This document shows positions 9,397 through 18,322 of a stretch of 64,000 nucleotides of DNA, piece by piece (the first letter of the stretch is position 1; every line of letters starts with the position of its first letter). Below the pieces are notes generated by a model that did not search any database, had not been told where the DNA came from, and worked only from the letters and a program-made list of their open reading frames with translations. This stretch comes from Bryobacter aggregatus MPL3 (GTDB taxonomy: Bacteria; Acidobacteriota; Terriglobia; Bryobacterales; Bryobacteraceae). The stretch spans positions 1,364,001 to 1,428,000 of the forward strand of contig NZ_JNIF01000003.1 of assembly GCF_000702445.1 (NCBI RefSeq), in the 5' to 3' direction. The position numbers were made by a program, and so were the translations under genes.

Positions 9397-9445
9397 TGTT
9401 GGTTTCCCAAAGAGATCCTATCATAGCTCCTATTGGAAACCAACA
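9397..9445. promoter_or_regulatory. 11-bp inverted repeat, candidate PadR operator
   Basis: TGTTGGTTTCC at 9397-9407 is repeated perfectly as its reverse complement at 9435-9445, with 27 bases between. The repeat straddles the region just upstream of padR; its proximal arm covers the padR ribosome site. PadR dimers typically bind dyads at their own promoter. Assignment as an autoregulatory operator is inference. Confidence 0.55.
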
Positions 9446-9509
9446 GAAATAAAGAACTGCAGGCCGTTTCATTGACACTCTCCCGTCGCGGGTGCTACAA
9501 CGGAGTCTG

Positions 9510-9682
9510 CTTTAGGTGCCCACAAGGGCATAACAGGGAAGTTCGGTTCAAAGCCGACGCGGTCCCGCCACTGTATTTGAGTTCAGTTGCTTGTTCTACC
9601 ACTGAGACGGAAAGTCTTGGGAAGGTAAAGCAGCTCGCAGCCACGTATGCTGCCACTCACGAGCCAGGAGACCTACCTAGAG
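9510..9682 (+). ncRNA. cobalamin (adenosylcobalamin) riboswitch
   Basis: The leader carries the conserved cobalamin aptamer blocks in the correct order: AGGTGCC followed by AACAGGGAA (9532-9540), the GCCGACGCGG and CCCGCCACTGTA core (about 9554-9575), GAGACGGAAAGTC with GGGAAGG, and the 3' element GCCAGGAGACC (about 9663-9673). The ends can pair as closing helix P1 (CTTTAGGT at 9510-9517 with ACCTAGAG at 9675-9682). It lies about 130 bases upstream of the TonB-dependent receptor, which it is expected to switch off when B12 is abundant. A TTTCTG/CAGAAA hairpin near 9695 may be part of the expression platform. Confidence 0.93.
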
Positions 9683-9809
9683 CCGCATGGTCGAATTTCT
9701 GCGGAGAACAGAAACTACATGAAATCCTCTAGACACGTCTACATCCCGATTTTATTGATCCTCAAGATTCCGCAGAGTTTCCGGCCTCACCCCAACGAGG
9801 ACCCTCTAC

Positions 9810-12131
9810 ATGGCATCTTGCTTTCATCGCAGCTCTTCTCTAGTTTTGCTGTTTCCCCTCTGCCTGGCCATTCCACTCCAGGCTGAAACATTCTCAATTT
9901 CTGGCATCATTCGCGATGCTCACGGTGTCGTCGCCGGAGCCAAGCTTTCTCTTGCTGGTCCGCAGACCGTTCCATCCACCCGCACGAACGCTGCTGGGGC
10001 GTATCGTTTCGATAGCTTGCAGCCCGGCAAGTATCATCTGTCGGTTACGCACAATGGCTTTGAGCCGTTGGAGCGAGAGCTTGTACTCAGCACGGTCTCC
10101 ATCGAAACGGACCTCACGCTCCAGCCGCGCGCAATCGCAACCACGATGGAGGTGACCGACCTGGCGGGCAAAGCGACCGCATCACGCATGGAGATTCCAG
10201 ATCGCGATCTCCCGGTACAGGTCAGCAGCATTCCCAGAGACACCATCGAGAGCCAAGGTCTCAACGATCTCTCCACCGCACTGCAGAACGCCTCGGGAGT
10301 TTCCTCGCGCGTGCAGTATGGCGTGTATGAAGCCTACACCGTTCGCGGCTTTTCGGGGAGCAGCGTGCTAATGGTGGACGGAATGCGCATGGAAGGGAAT
10401 CGGCCCAATACACAGCTCAACAATGTCGAGCAAGTGGAAGTATTGAAGGGGCCGAGCTCGGTCCTCTATGGTGGCTCTGCTCTTGCAGGCGCGATCAATA
10501 TCGTTCGCAAGAAGCCACAGGCGATTCCCGCGTATGACCTGTCCTACCGCGTCGGACGCTTTGGCCTGAATCAGGTCGGCGCCAGCGCCACCGGAGCCAT
10601 CCTGGGACGCACCCGGCTGCTCTATCGCCTCGATACGATGTTCGAGAACAGCGATGGCTGGAGAGGCGCCGGAGCCAAGCGCTTCAACGTCTCGCCCACT
10701 TTTACCTGGCTCCTCCACGACCGCGCGCGACTCACCTTCTTTCAGGGCTATACGCAGGATCGATTCAAACTCGATGCTGGAATTCCGAACGGCCTGTACA
10801 ACGTTCCAGGCTTCGACCTGAGCAGCCGCTTCAACACAAAGCAAGACTTTGAGGCGGCGCGCGAATGGCAAAACCAGATCTTCTTCAACGGCAACATCAA
10901 CTCGAAGTGGGAAGTGCGCAATAGCTTTTTCTACAACCGGAAGGGCGATCAGTATTATCACGCCGAATCGCTCAGCTACCAGCCTGCCCTGAACCAGGTG
11001 AATCGGACGGCGTTGTACTTCTATCACCATCGCCGCCCGCTGCAGAACCAAAGCGATGTTCTGGGCAACTTTCAGTTTCTGGGACTCAAACACTATGTCC
11101 TCGCCGGATATGAGTATCAGGATTTTTACAACTTCACCGATCGCTCGGCTGGCCGCAGCATTGCCTTGCCGCCAGTGTTGCTTCCCAGCTTCAGCGACGC
11201 CTATGTCCCTGTTCCCGACTTTCCAACAACAAGTGTGGACTTCTCCTCCGCGTTGAGCCGGGCCACTTATTGGCAGGATCAGATCAGCATTGGGAAGCGC
11301 TTGAAAGTCAATGTCGGAGGCCGCTTTACGGACTACAATCGCAGCGCCTTCACCAACACCTACACCAGCACCGGCATCACGCGCGGCATCGATAGCAAAC
11401 GGCATGCCACCGCTTACACCTACCGCGCTGGACTGGTCTATTCGCTCACAGAAGGACAGCAAGTCTATTTCAGCTCAAACAGCTCCTTCACTCCCGTGAC
11501 GACGATTCCTGCGGATGGCCGCGAACTCTTGCCGGAGTTGGGCAGAAGCTTTGAGGTGGGACATCGCTGGCAGGCCTTTGGCGGCCGCTTCAAGGCGAAC
11601 ACCGCACTTTACAAAATGGTGCGGCAGAATGTGACCGTCGCTCTTGGGGCAGGGCTCTACAATCAGGCGGGCCAACAGTCGTCCAAGGGCATTGATTTTG
11701 ATGCGACCGGCGATCTGGGCCGCGGCATCCGGCTGGTCGCCAACTATGGCTACACGCTGCCACGATACGACGAATACTTCACCTCAAACGGCACTGTCGA
11801 TCTCTCGGGACGCCGTCCGAATTACACCACCCGCCACGTCGGCAATGTCTGGCTCACCAAGCAATGGGGCAGCTTCTATACAAGCCTCGGCGCTCGTTAC
11901 ATGGGCCCGGTTTTCCTAAACGACACCAACACCGCACGGCTCGGCGGATGGACTCGTCTGGGAGGAGCAGTCGGCTACCGTCGTAAGTTCTATGACTGGT
12001 CGCTCAATGCCGAGAATCTCTTCAACCGGCAACGCTACATTGTTTCCACTCTGGGGAGCAATGGTGCGCAGTTGTTTCCGGGTTCGCCAATCAACATCTT
12101 CACCACCATCCGATTGCGATTCCGCTCATGA
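9810..12131 (+). CDS. TonB-dependent outer membrane receptor under B12 riboswitch
   Basis: A 773-residue outer membrane receptor. It has a signal peptide (residues 1-25, ending PLQAE), a carboxypeptidase-regulatory-like beta domain (about 28-108, with NAAGAYRFDSLQPGKYHL), a plug domain (about 125-245, including YTVRGFSGSSVLMVDGMRM and VEVLKGPSSVLYGG) and a C-terminal beta-barrel ending in an aromatic/Arg-rich strand (TTIRLRFRS). The plug sequence is closest in style to siderophore receptors, yet the gene sits behind a cobalamin riboswitch, so the ligand may be a corrinoid. Ribosome site GAGGA lies about 8 bases before ATG 9810. It overlaps the PepSY gene by 4 bases (ATGA), so the two are made together. 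Ligand not settled. Confidence 0.9.
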   Translation: MASCFHRSSSLVLLFPLCLAIPLQAETFSISGIIRDAHGVVAGAKLSLAGPQTVPSTRTNAAGAYRFDSLQPGKYHLSVTHNGFEPLERELVLSTVSIETDLTLQPRAIATTMEVTDLAGKATASRMEIPDRDLPVQVSSIPRDTIESQGLNDLSTALQNASGVSSRVQYGVYEAYTVRGFSGSSVLMVDGMRMEGNRPNTQLNNVEQVEVLKGPSSVLYGGSALAGAINIVRKKPQAIPAYDLSYRVGRFGLNQVGASATGAILGRTRLLYRLDTMFENSDGWRGAGAKRFNVSPTFTWLLHDRARLTFFQGYTQDRFKLDAGIPNGLYNVPGFDLSSRFNTKQDFEAAREWQNQIFFNGNINSKWEVRNSFFYNRKGDQYYHAESLSYQPALNQVNRTALYFYHHRRPLQNQSDVLGNFQFLGLKHYVLAGYEYQDFYNFTDRSAGRSIALPPVLLPSFSDAYVPVPDFPTTSVDFSSALSRATYWQDQISIGKRLKVNVGGRFTDYNRSAFTNTYTSTGITRGIDSKRHATAYTYRAGLVYSLTEGQQVYFSSNSSFTPVTTIPADGRELLPELGRSFEVGHRWQAFGGRFKANTALYKMVRQNVTVALGAGLYNQAGQQSSKGIDFDATGDLGRGIRLVANYGYTLPRYDEYFTSNGTVDLSGRRPNYTTRHVGNVWLTKQWGSFYTSLGARYMGPVFLNDTNTARLGGWTRLGGAVGYRRKFYDWSLNAENLFNRQRYIVSTLGSNGAQLFPGSPINIFTTIRLRFRS

Positions 12132-13627
12132 AGACACTGAAGATTCGAATCAAAAAATTTGCGATCCTCTGCCACCGCTGGATGGGGGTTGCATTCTGTC
12201 TCTTGTTTTCATTCTGGTTCCTATCGGGAATCGCGATGATGTACTGGGACTTTCCATCGGTCCGGGCAGAGGAGCGGCTGGAGCGAGCCGCCGCCCTCGA
12301 CCCGTCCAAAGTTCTGTTGAGTGCGGAGGAAGCGTATGGAAAGTTAAACGCCAAACGCGAGCCCGAACAGACACAGTTGCTGACTTTTGATGGGCGGCCC
12401 GCTTATCAGTTTCGTAGTGGCCGGGAGCAGTCTCTGGTTTATGCCGACGACGGCGCGATCCAATCGCAGTTCGACCTCGAACTGATTCGCCGGACGGCTG
12501 CCGCATTTACGGGACAGCCCGGCGATGCGGCCCAACTGGAGATGCTCCGGGAGCCAGACCAATGGACCATCGCGGGCAACTTTCGAGTGCACCAACCGAT
12601 TGCGAAGTTCTCTTGGGCAGACGGTGAAGTCGCCTATGTATCAGGTAAAACGGGTGAGGTGGTGCAGCACACTACGACAGCTTCTCGCATCGGCGCCTAC
12701 CTCGGCGCGATTCCGCATTGGCTGTACTTCACGCCGCTGCGTAAGAATCAACCGCTCTGGAGTCAGGTGGTGATCTGGCTCTCAGGAGTGGGCACGATCA
12801 TGGCAGCACTTGGAATGGTGGTGGGGATCTGGATGTATTCGCCCAAGCGCGGAGTTCCCTATGCCGGACAGAAGCGCTTGCATACCATTCTGGGTCTCTT
12901 CTTCGGCATCGTCACTTGCACCTGGTCTTTCAGCGGCATGATGTCGATGGACCCCTTTCCGGCTGCAAGCCGGGGTGCACGTGGCAACAGCGAAGTCTCC
13001 AAGGCGCTGCAAGGGAAGCGCCCGCCGTTGAGCGCCTATGCGGCGCAGCATCCACGTCAGGCCCTGGAAGCGATGGCAGGCCAGTTTCCGGTGAAATCGC
13101 TCGAGCTGAGTTCGTTCGATGGCAAGCCGTTCTACCAGGCGCTTGGAGGCAACCGGCAGAAGCGAATCCTCTTGCCGGATGGCGCAGTCCGCAGCGGATT
13201 CAGCCAGGACCAACTGCAGAATGCTCTGCGCAATTGCTCGATCCGCGAATCCCGGTTGGTGACCGAGTACGAACTCTATTATGTGGACAGGCAACATCGG
13301 CGGCCTTTACCCGTGTTGTATATCGAGCTCAACGACGCGGAGAAAACAGGTTCCTACATCGATCCTGCGACGGGCCGCGTCGTGCAGAGTTACGGTTCCC
13401 GCTCGCGCTGGAATCGCTGGCTCTATCGAGGTCTGCATTCGATGGACCTGCCACTGCTCTACAAATACCGGCCGGCCTGGGATCTGGTAGTCCTGACGCT
13501 GATGCTGGGCGGCACCGCTCTCTGCATCACTTCGGTGGTGATTGCCTGGCTGGTGCTAAGGAGGAAGTACTTCGCCTTCGGCCGCCGCTTGCGAGTGGCT
13601 GCCCCGGGTCGATCGATTCTCGAGTAA
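12128..13627 (+). CDS. PepSY-associated membrane protein (PiuB-like)
   Basis: A 499-residue inner membrane protein with four predicted membrane segments: about 12-34 (after CHRWMG), about 217-240 (VIWLSGVGTIMAALGMVVGI), about 253-273 (HTILGLFFGIVTCTWSFSGM) and about 447-472. Two large periplasmic PepSY-type stretches lie between them. Histidines at the membrane edges (CHRWMG, RLHTILG, YRGLHSMDLP) resemble those of the PepSY-TM iron-regulated family, thought to reduce metal or ligand complexes in the periplasm. Its start overlaps the stop of the TonB receptor gene, so it is translationally coupled and under the same riboswitch. A role in releasing or reducing the imported ligand is inference. 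Confidence 0.85.
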   Translation: MKTLKIRIKKFAILCHRWMGVAFCLLFSFWFLSGIAMMYWDFPSVRAEERLERAAALDPSKVLLSAEEAYGKLNAKREPEQTQLLTFDGRPAYQFRSGREQSLVYADDGAIQSQFDLELIRRTAAAFTGQPGDAAQLEMLREPDQWTIAGNFRVHQPIAKFSWADGEVAYVSGKTGEVVQHTTTASRIGAYLGAIPHWLYFTPLRKNQPLWSQVVIWLSGVGTIMAALGMVVGIWMYSPKRGVPYAGQKRLHTILGLFFGIVTCTWSFSGMMSMDPFPAASRGARGNSEVSKALQGKRPPLSAYAAQHPRQALEAMAGQFPVKSLELSSFDGKPFYQALGGNRQKRILLPDGAVRSGFSQDQLQNALRNCSIRESRLVTEYELYYVDRQHRRPLPVLYIELNDAEKTGSYIDPATGRVVQSYGSRSRWNRWLYRGLHSMDLPLLYKYRPAWDLVVLTLMLGGTALCITSVVIAWLVLRRKYFAFGRRLRVAAPGRSILE

Positions 13628-13638
13628 GCTCGAATCGA

Positions 13639-14325
13639 ATGACTCCAGAGATCGGGCCGACAGAACAGAAACCAGCAGCCATGCCGGCATGGCTGCTGTC
13701 CTGGGGAATCCTGGCCGGACTTGCGAATCTGCCGCTCGCTGTGCGTTTGATCTGGGAGCAGACACTCTTGACTTGGGATCGGGGCCCTCAGATGATCGGG
13801 TTCTCGATGGCGCACGCCTTCCCGTTTCTCCTGTTGACGCCTTTGCTTCTCCTTCCCTGGGTCTTAGCCGCAGTCGTCCTGTCGCTGTATCGCCTCATCA
13901 GAAAGCAATCCCTGGGCCGGCGTTGGATCGGCATCTTGAGCGCCGGTATTTTGCTCTCTGGAATCCCGTTTGTCCCTTACTCGGTCTGGCAGTCGATCTT
14001 TGCAAGTCAGTTGGCGCAAGGCCCGCATGTCAGCAGCTTTCTGATCTACGCAGTGTCCGATGGCGATTCTCTACTGGTGCAACGGCTGCTCGACCGAGCA
14101 CCCAAAAAGCAGCAGCAGTCTCTAAAAAATTTAGCCCTGCAACAGGCAGCCTACGCTGGGCAGACTGCAATCTTGCAGGGCTTAGTCTCACGAGGAGCGG
14201 ACCTCAATTCGCTCAATCCGTCTGGCTCATCCCCGCTGGCCATTGCCGAGCAGCAGGGTCACGAGGAAGCAGCGGCGTTTCTACGGTCGCAGGGAGCACG
14301 TTCCGTACCCGGCGCCTCCCCTTAA
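13639..14325 (+). CDS. membrane protein with C-terminal ankyrin repeats
   Basis: A 228-residue protein with three or four hydrophobic segments in the first 125 residues (AWLLSWGILAGLANLPLAV, FLLLTPLLLLPWVLAAVVLS, IGILSAGILLSGIPFVPY) and a soluble C-terminal part with two ankyrin-like repeats (LALQQAAYAGQTAILQGLVSRGADLN and SPLAIAEQQGHEEAAAFLRSQGA). ATG 13639 lies 11 bases after the PepSY stop; the same frame is open far upstream but only as a shadow of the PepSY gene. It is probably the third gene of the riboswitch operon. Specific function unknown. Its last 4 bases overlap the convergent lactonase gene. Confidence 0.75.
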   Translation: MTPEIGPTEQKPAAMPAWLLSWGILAGLANLPLAVRLIWEQTLLTWDRGPQMIGFSMAHAFPFLLLTPLLLLPWVLAAVVLSLYRLIRKQSLGRRWIGILSAGILLSGIPFVPYSVWQSIFASQLAQGPHVSSFLIYAVSDGDSLLVQRLLDRAPKKQQQSLKNLALQQAAYAGQTAILQGLVSRGADLNSLNPSGSSPLAIAEQQGHEEAAAFLRSQGARSVPGASP

Positions 14326-15344
14326 GGCTTCGTGCCGCCAACCTTCGTGCGAATGCGGAAGACGCTGGTGCTCGCAACGATGTAGAGAGTCTTCCCATCC
14401 TTGTCGCCCCAGGCGAGATTGCCCACCCGCTCCGGAACCCGAATGGTGCCGATATGCTTCCCTTCCGGTGAGATGATCCAGACTCCACCGGCACCAGAAC
14501 CCCAGAGATTGCCCTCCTTGTCCACCTTAATGCCGTCTGGTCCACCAGCGCCCTTGGCGCCTGCCGGGTCAAGAAAAACCTTTCCATCCCTGACGCTGCC
14601 ATCTGGCTGCACCGTGTAGCGCATCCACTTCGCGGGACCGGAGTTACTGATATAGAGATACTTCTCATCGGGAGAGAAGGCGATGCCGTTGGGGCGAGGC
14701 AGATCTTTGATGATGAGCTGCAGCTTGTCATGTGCCGGCGGTGCACCCGGCTTCTGATCGCGGGCGCCAACCAAGCGATAGACGCCATTCACTTCCAGCT
14801 TTTTCTCCGGGTCTTTGTCGCTCTGTGTCTGTAACCCATACGGCGGATCGGTGAAGTACAGCGAGCCATCCGATTTGTAAGCGAGATCGTTCGGGCTATT
14901 CAGCGACTTGCCTTCGTAGCTGTCGGCAAGCACCGTGACCTGCCCCTTGGGATCGAGAGTTTCCATGCGATAGACCTGACGCCGGCCGTGCCCTGCTACA
15001 GTCAAGCGGCCTTTGCTGTCGACCGTCAAACCATTCGAGCCAGGTTCCTTGCCCTTGAAGGGTGCAGAACCGGTGTAGCCACTGGGATGGAGAAAGACCA
15101 ACGCTTCCTTGCCCGGGCTCCACTGGATGATGTTATTCGAGGGGATCTCTGAAAAGAGCAAAGAACCCGCATGGGTCCACACCGGCCCTTCGGTCCATTG
15201 GTTGAACCCAGTGGCGATGCGCTCCACAGTAGCGGCGGAATCAATCAGTCGGTCGAGGGAGGGATCGAGCTTTTCGATCGTCTGCGCCATCGCCGCGCCT
15301 GCCAAAGTGAGAAGAGAGAGAGAAAGTGCTGCGTGGTACTTCAC
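14322..15344 (-). CDS. secreted SMP-30/gluconolactonase-family protein
   Basis: A 340-residue protein with a signal peptide (residues 1-20, ending AMAQ) and a six-bladed beta-propeller of the SMP-30/gluconolactonase/LRE-like type. Recognisable elements are EGPVWTHAGSLLFSEIPSNNI near the N-terminus (metal-binding Glu), SNGLTVDSKGRL, SPNDLAYKSDGSLYFTDPPYG (Asn/Asp ligands) and ISNSG/GPDGIKVDKEGNLWGS. The family hydrolyses sugar lactones in a calcium- or zinc-dependent way; this exported member would act in the periplasm on a lactone not identified. It converges with the ankyrin membrane gene. High confidence in family, low in substrate. Confidence 0.88.
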   Translation of the reverse strand: MKYHAALSLSLLTLAGAAMAQTIEKLDPSLDRLIDSAATVERIATGFNQWTEGPVWTHAGSLLFSEIPSNNIIQWSPGKEALVFLHPSGYTGSAPFKGKEPGSNGLTVDSKGRLTVAGHGRRQVYRMETLDPKGQVTVLADSYEGKSLNSPNDLAYKSDGSLYFTDPPYGLQTQSDKDPEKKLEVNGVYRLVGARDQKPGAPPAHDKLQLIIKDLPRPNGIAFSPDEKYLYISNSGPAKWMRYTVQPDGSVRDGKVFLDPAGAKGAGGPDGIKVDKEGNLWGSGAGGVWIISPEGKHIGTIRVPERVGNLAWGDKDGKTLYIVASTSVFRIRTKVGGTKP

Positions 15345-15381
15345 GTCAGCATTCTATACCCCGGCCCGCGATGCGGTTGGC

Positions 15382-16341
15382 TCAGTTTCCCAATCTGACT
15401 TCAAACTCAAAATAGCCTTCGTTCTTCGCTCGGTCAGGATTCACATCCAGCGAGATGCGAATGTTGCCCTCGACCTGAGTGAGGACCAGTTTGCCCCGTC
15501 CGGTGGAGTTCCCTTCCGGGCCATTGCAGATCGAGCCCGGTGCCGCATCGACACTCCAGCAGATGCTTCCCCGCTCCTGATCGATCACTACCGCTTTCTT
15601 TTCAGGGTTGGGAATGCTGAGCGCTGCGGTCCAGTGAGCAGGCAGAATGAGATGCCAACGGCCGGCACCCCTCGACTCGATCCAGGCTTCAGACGGTGTA
15701 CAGAGTGTCCGGCCAGGGAGACATTCCACATCAGCGAGGAGCGTGGAAGTTACCTCCTCAACGAACAGCTGCGAAGTCACCGTACTGGGCGCAGTCCAAC
15801 TCAGGATGTCGTGGTACTGAAAGCCATTGCCCGCCGAGGCGGTAAACCCGACATATCCGGTGCCCACACTCCCCACAATACTCTCCACTTCGACCTCGGC
15901 TCTGAGCGCCTGCATTCCATCGACGAAGACCTCCAGACTCGGAGGCGGTAAACAATGCGCGCGACATGAGGCTGGCCATCATTCAGTAGCACTGGAGCTT
16001 CCTTGGTGACCGCAAGACGGCGCGGTGGGACATGACCATCACCATTGGTATAGAGACCGATGGGTATCGAAGAAGACAGCGAGGCTTCGTGGAATTCCCT
16101 GCTGCCGGGAGGACGGAACGCCTCTCCAGGCGAAGCCTCCCGAAGCACCGCCAGCCCACACGGCGCCCCGGCGATCTGTTTGGAGAGGCGCCAAACGCAT
16201 CACGGAGCCAGTCAGATTCGCGTCGCCCACCAAATGCACCTGGATCCCGGAGAATTCTTGCACGTAGATCGGGACAGCAAGCACAGCAACCAGAACAGTG
16301 CATCGCCAAAGAAAGGCCGAAGTTGCAGCGATCTGTCTCAT
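15382..16341 (-). pseudogene. frameshifted secreted L-type-lectin-like protein
   Basis: Three minus-strand frames read together as one secreted beta-sandwich protein. The first (ATG 16341) encodes a signal peptide, a short N-terminal part and IPRSLAVFFDT, resembling the SLAVEFDT strand of legume-lectin-like domains, then stops at 16039. The second continues with IGLYTNGDG and LLNDGQPHVARIVYR (about 16060-15945), the usual NDGQ.H..RI.Y block. The third reads PPSLEVFVDGMQALRA, VGFTASAGNGFQYHDILSW and a C-terminal tail to 15382. Two frame changes, near 16050-16075 and 15940-15950, break the gene; the strand between FDT and IGLYTNG also seems shortened. Either a true pseudogene or assembly errors in short C/G runs. 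The last 177 codons remain open on their own. Confidence 0.65.
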
Positions 16342-16393
16342 GAGCCGTAGCTCACTGGACACACGCTCATCCCTTGCATTACGTCAGAAAACG

Positions 16394-16426
16394 GAAAGAG
16401 GAGCGCTGGAATCACGCTCCTCTTTC
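16394..16426 (-). terminator. rho-independent-like terminator of the phosphatase gene
   Basis: A perfect 12-pair stem (16394-16405 with 16415-16426) and a 9-base loop lie 28 bases beyond the stop of the minus-strand phosphatase gene. On that strand the stem is followed by CGTTTTCT, a short T-rich tail. Confidence 0.7.
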
Positions 16427-16453
16427 TAGAAACAACTGGCAAGACCTCTCCCG

Positions 16454-18061
16454 TTAGTGGTCCATCACCCCGACCATCATCTCCCACAGGGGACGGCCGA
16501 CCGAGCCGCTAGGGATCTCGACATCTAAGATCGTCGCGAGAGAAGGAGCCAGATCGTTGAGTGCAGCGGGCCGCACATAACGTCCGGGCTTGATCCCAGG
16601 CCCCATGAAGATCAGCGGAATGTGCGTGTCATAGCCATAGGGCGTGCCATGCGTCGTGCCGGACTTGCTGTGGATCCAGTAAGGATCGAGCAGGAGTTCC
16701 AGATCGCCAGAGCGGCGCTGGTTGAAGCTGCGCACCACCCGTTCACTGAACTTATCGAAGGAAACTTCCCCCTTGAGCAATTGGTCACGGGTAAAGACGC
16801 GCGAAACGTGCGGCGCCCTTTCGACAATGCTCGCAGCGAATCGCTGGAACTCCGCGCGATCGATCTTCTTCTCATCCACCAGCTTCCAGTTGAAATAGGG
16901 AGTGGCGTAGGAGACATGCTCAATGAATTCCCCTGCGCCAAAACGTTCCTTCAGTGCCTGGCGGAGCGGAGTGAGAATAGCATCCGTCGGGATGCGGCCA
17001 CCGGGCATGTGGTCTTGTTGCAATTGCTCGGGAAGCGGATCCACTCCATGATCGGCGGTGAGAGCAACAATGACGTTCTGCATCCCTACCGTGCGATCCA
17101 GGTAGGCGAAGAGTTTGCCAAGATCCCGATCGGTTCGCAGGCACATGTCGTGTGCGCGGGGCGAATCCGGACCATAGCTATGGCCCACCGCATCGTTGGA
17201 AGAGAAGCTCACCGTCAGCAGATCTGTTGCGTCACGCTGGCCCAACTTTTCTTTTTGGATTGCTTCTTCCGCAAATTGTTCCACCATCTCGTTGCCAAAG
17301 GGGCTGGAGTAAATGGCGGCGGAGAGTTTGGGACCGATATCTGGCATTTTGACGGCGCCATCGGGAGACTTCTGATCGAAGCGCCATTCCACTCCGGCAT
17401 ATTTGTCGGCCAGACGGCGCTGATTGAAGGCCTGCACCCATTCCGGCAACTGCTGGAAGTAATAAGTACTGCTAATGAAGTCGCCAGTCTTGCTGTCGTA
17501 CCAATATGCGGCGTCGGCCATATGCCCTGAGGGGAGAATCGCGGAGCGGTCCTTCATCGAAATGCCAACGACCTTGGGCTTGTCGCGGCCAGAACGCTTC
17601 ATCTCATCGCCAACAGTGCTCACCATCAGGCGGCGCGGCGAGGAACCGGCTCCCGGCGTGCCTCCGAGGAGCTGGGTCGTTTCATCGGAGACGCTCGTCA
17701 CTTCTTTGCGCGCGTCGCGATCCCACCATTCGTTGCCTACAATCCCGCTTGTCTGTGGGGTAGCCCCGCTCATCATCGTCGAGTGGCCGATGGCAGTGAC
17801 GGTGGGGTAATGCTCCAGATTTGCGTTGACGTGATTCGCACCGTTCCGCAACAGACGATCGAGACCGCCCTTATATTCACTGCGAAAACGGGTGAGGTAG
17901 TCATAGCGGAATTGATCGACGGCGATCATCAGCACCAGACGCGGTTTCTTCTGTTGTGTTTTGGGTGAGGGGGTTTGGGACTGCAGCGGCGGAATCGCGG
18001 TGAAGAGCGCAAACGCTACAGCGGTCATCAGAATCGCTTTTGTTTTCAGTTGAGGGATCAC
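16454..18061 (-). CDS. secreted alkaline phosphatase superfamily protein (PafA-like)
   Basis: A roughly 535-residue periplasmic metallophosphatase of the type I phosphodiesterase/nucleotide pyrophosphatase group. It has a signal peptide, LVLMIAVDQFRYDYL (first metal Asp), NANLEHYPTVTAIGHSTMMSG (nucleophile Thr in the YPTVTAIGH motif), SFSSNDAVGHSYGPDS and LTADHGVDPLP (metal Asp/His pairs), and a late HGTPYGYDTHIPLIFMG with a metal His. This set matches PafA-type phosphatases that release phosphate from phosphomonoesters. Start: GTG 18061, with GGAG 9 bases upstream, gives a proper signal peptide; the frame extends to 18151 but those residues are not signal-like. A hairpin follows the gene. 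High confidence in family. Confidence 0.88.
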   Translation of the reverse strand: MIPQLKTKAILMTAVAFALFTAIPPLQSQTPSPKTQQKKPRLVLMIAVDQFRYDYLTRFRSEYKGGLDRLLRNGANHVNANLEHYPTVTAIGHSTMMSGATPQTSGIVGNEWWDRDARKEVTSVSDETTQLLGGTPGAGSSPRRLMVSTVGDEMKRSGRDKPKVVGISMKDRSAILPSGHMADAAYWYDSKTGDFISSTYYFQQLPEWVQAFNQRRLADKYAGVEWRFDQKSPDGAVKMPDIGPKLSAAIYSSPFGNEMVEQFAEEAIQKEKLGQRDATDLLTVSFSSNDAVGHSYGPDSPRAHDMCLRTDRDLGKLFAYLDRTVGMQNVIVALTADHGVDPLPEQLQQDHMPGGRIPTDAILTPLRQALKERFGAGEFIEHVSYATPYFNWKLVDEKKIDRAEFQRFAASIVERAPHVSRVFTRDQLLKGEVSFDKFSERVVRSFNQRRSGDLELLLDPYWIHSKSGTTHGTPYGYDTHIPLIFMGPGIKPGRYVRPAALNDLAPSLATILDVEIPSGSVGRPLWEMMVGVMDH

Positions 18062-18322
18062 TTTTGATTGCTCCGAAAGCCGGCGGACAGGACAGCCCCG
18101 CCAAGCATGGTTATTGGCAGATCGATGAAGAGGCCAAATGCCATCGTACATTCCTGGAGTGAAGAATTTATGTCAACCCACAAGAATGCGGCCAATTGAG
18201 ATCAAGCTCAAAAATATGAATCACAACTTTTCCTATTTGTCTATCCCATATGCAGGCTATTTATCTGCCCCTTGATAGGCTACAGGCCTGGAATTTCAGC
18301 GCTAGTTAAGTTAGATTAATAC

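Noticed and set aside
12916..14325. 469-codon plus-strand frame
   Set aside because: Only its last 228 codons (from 13639) form a coherent membrane/ankyrin protein; the upstream part overlaps the PepSY gene in another frame.
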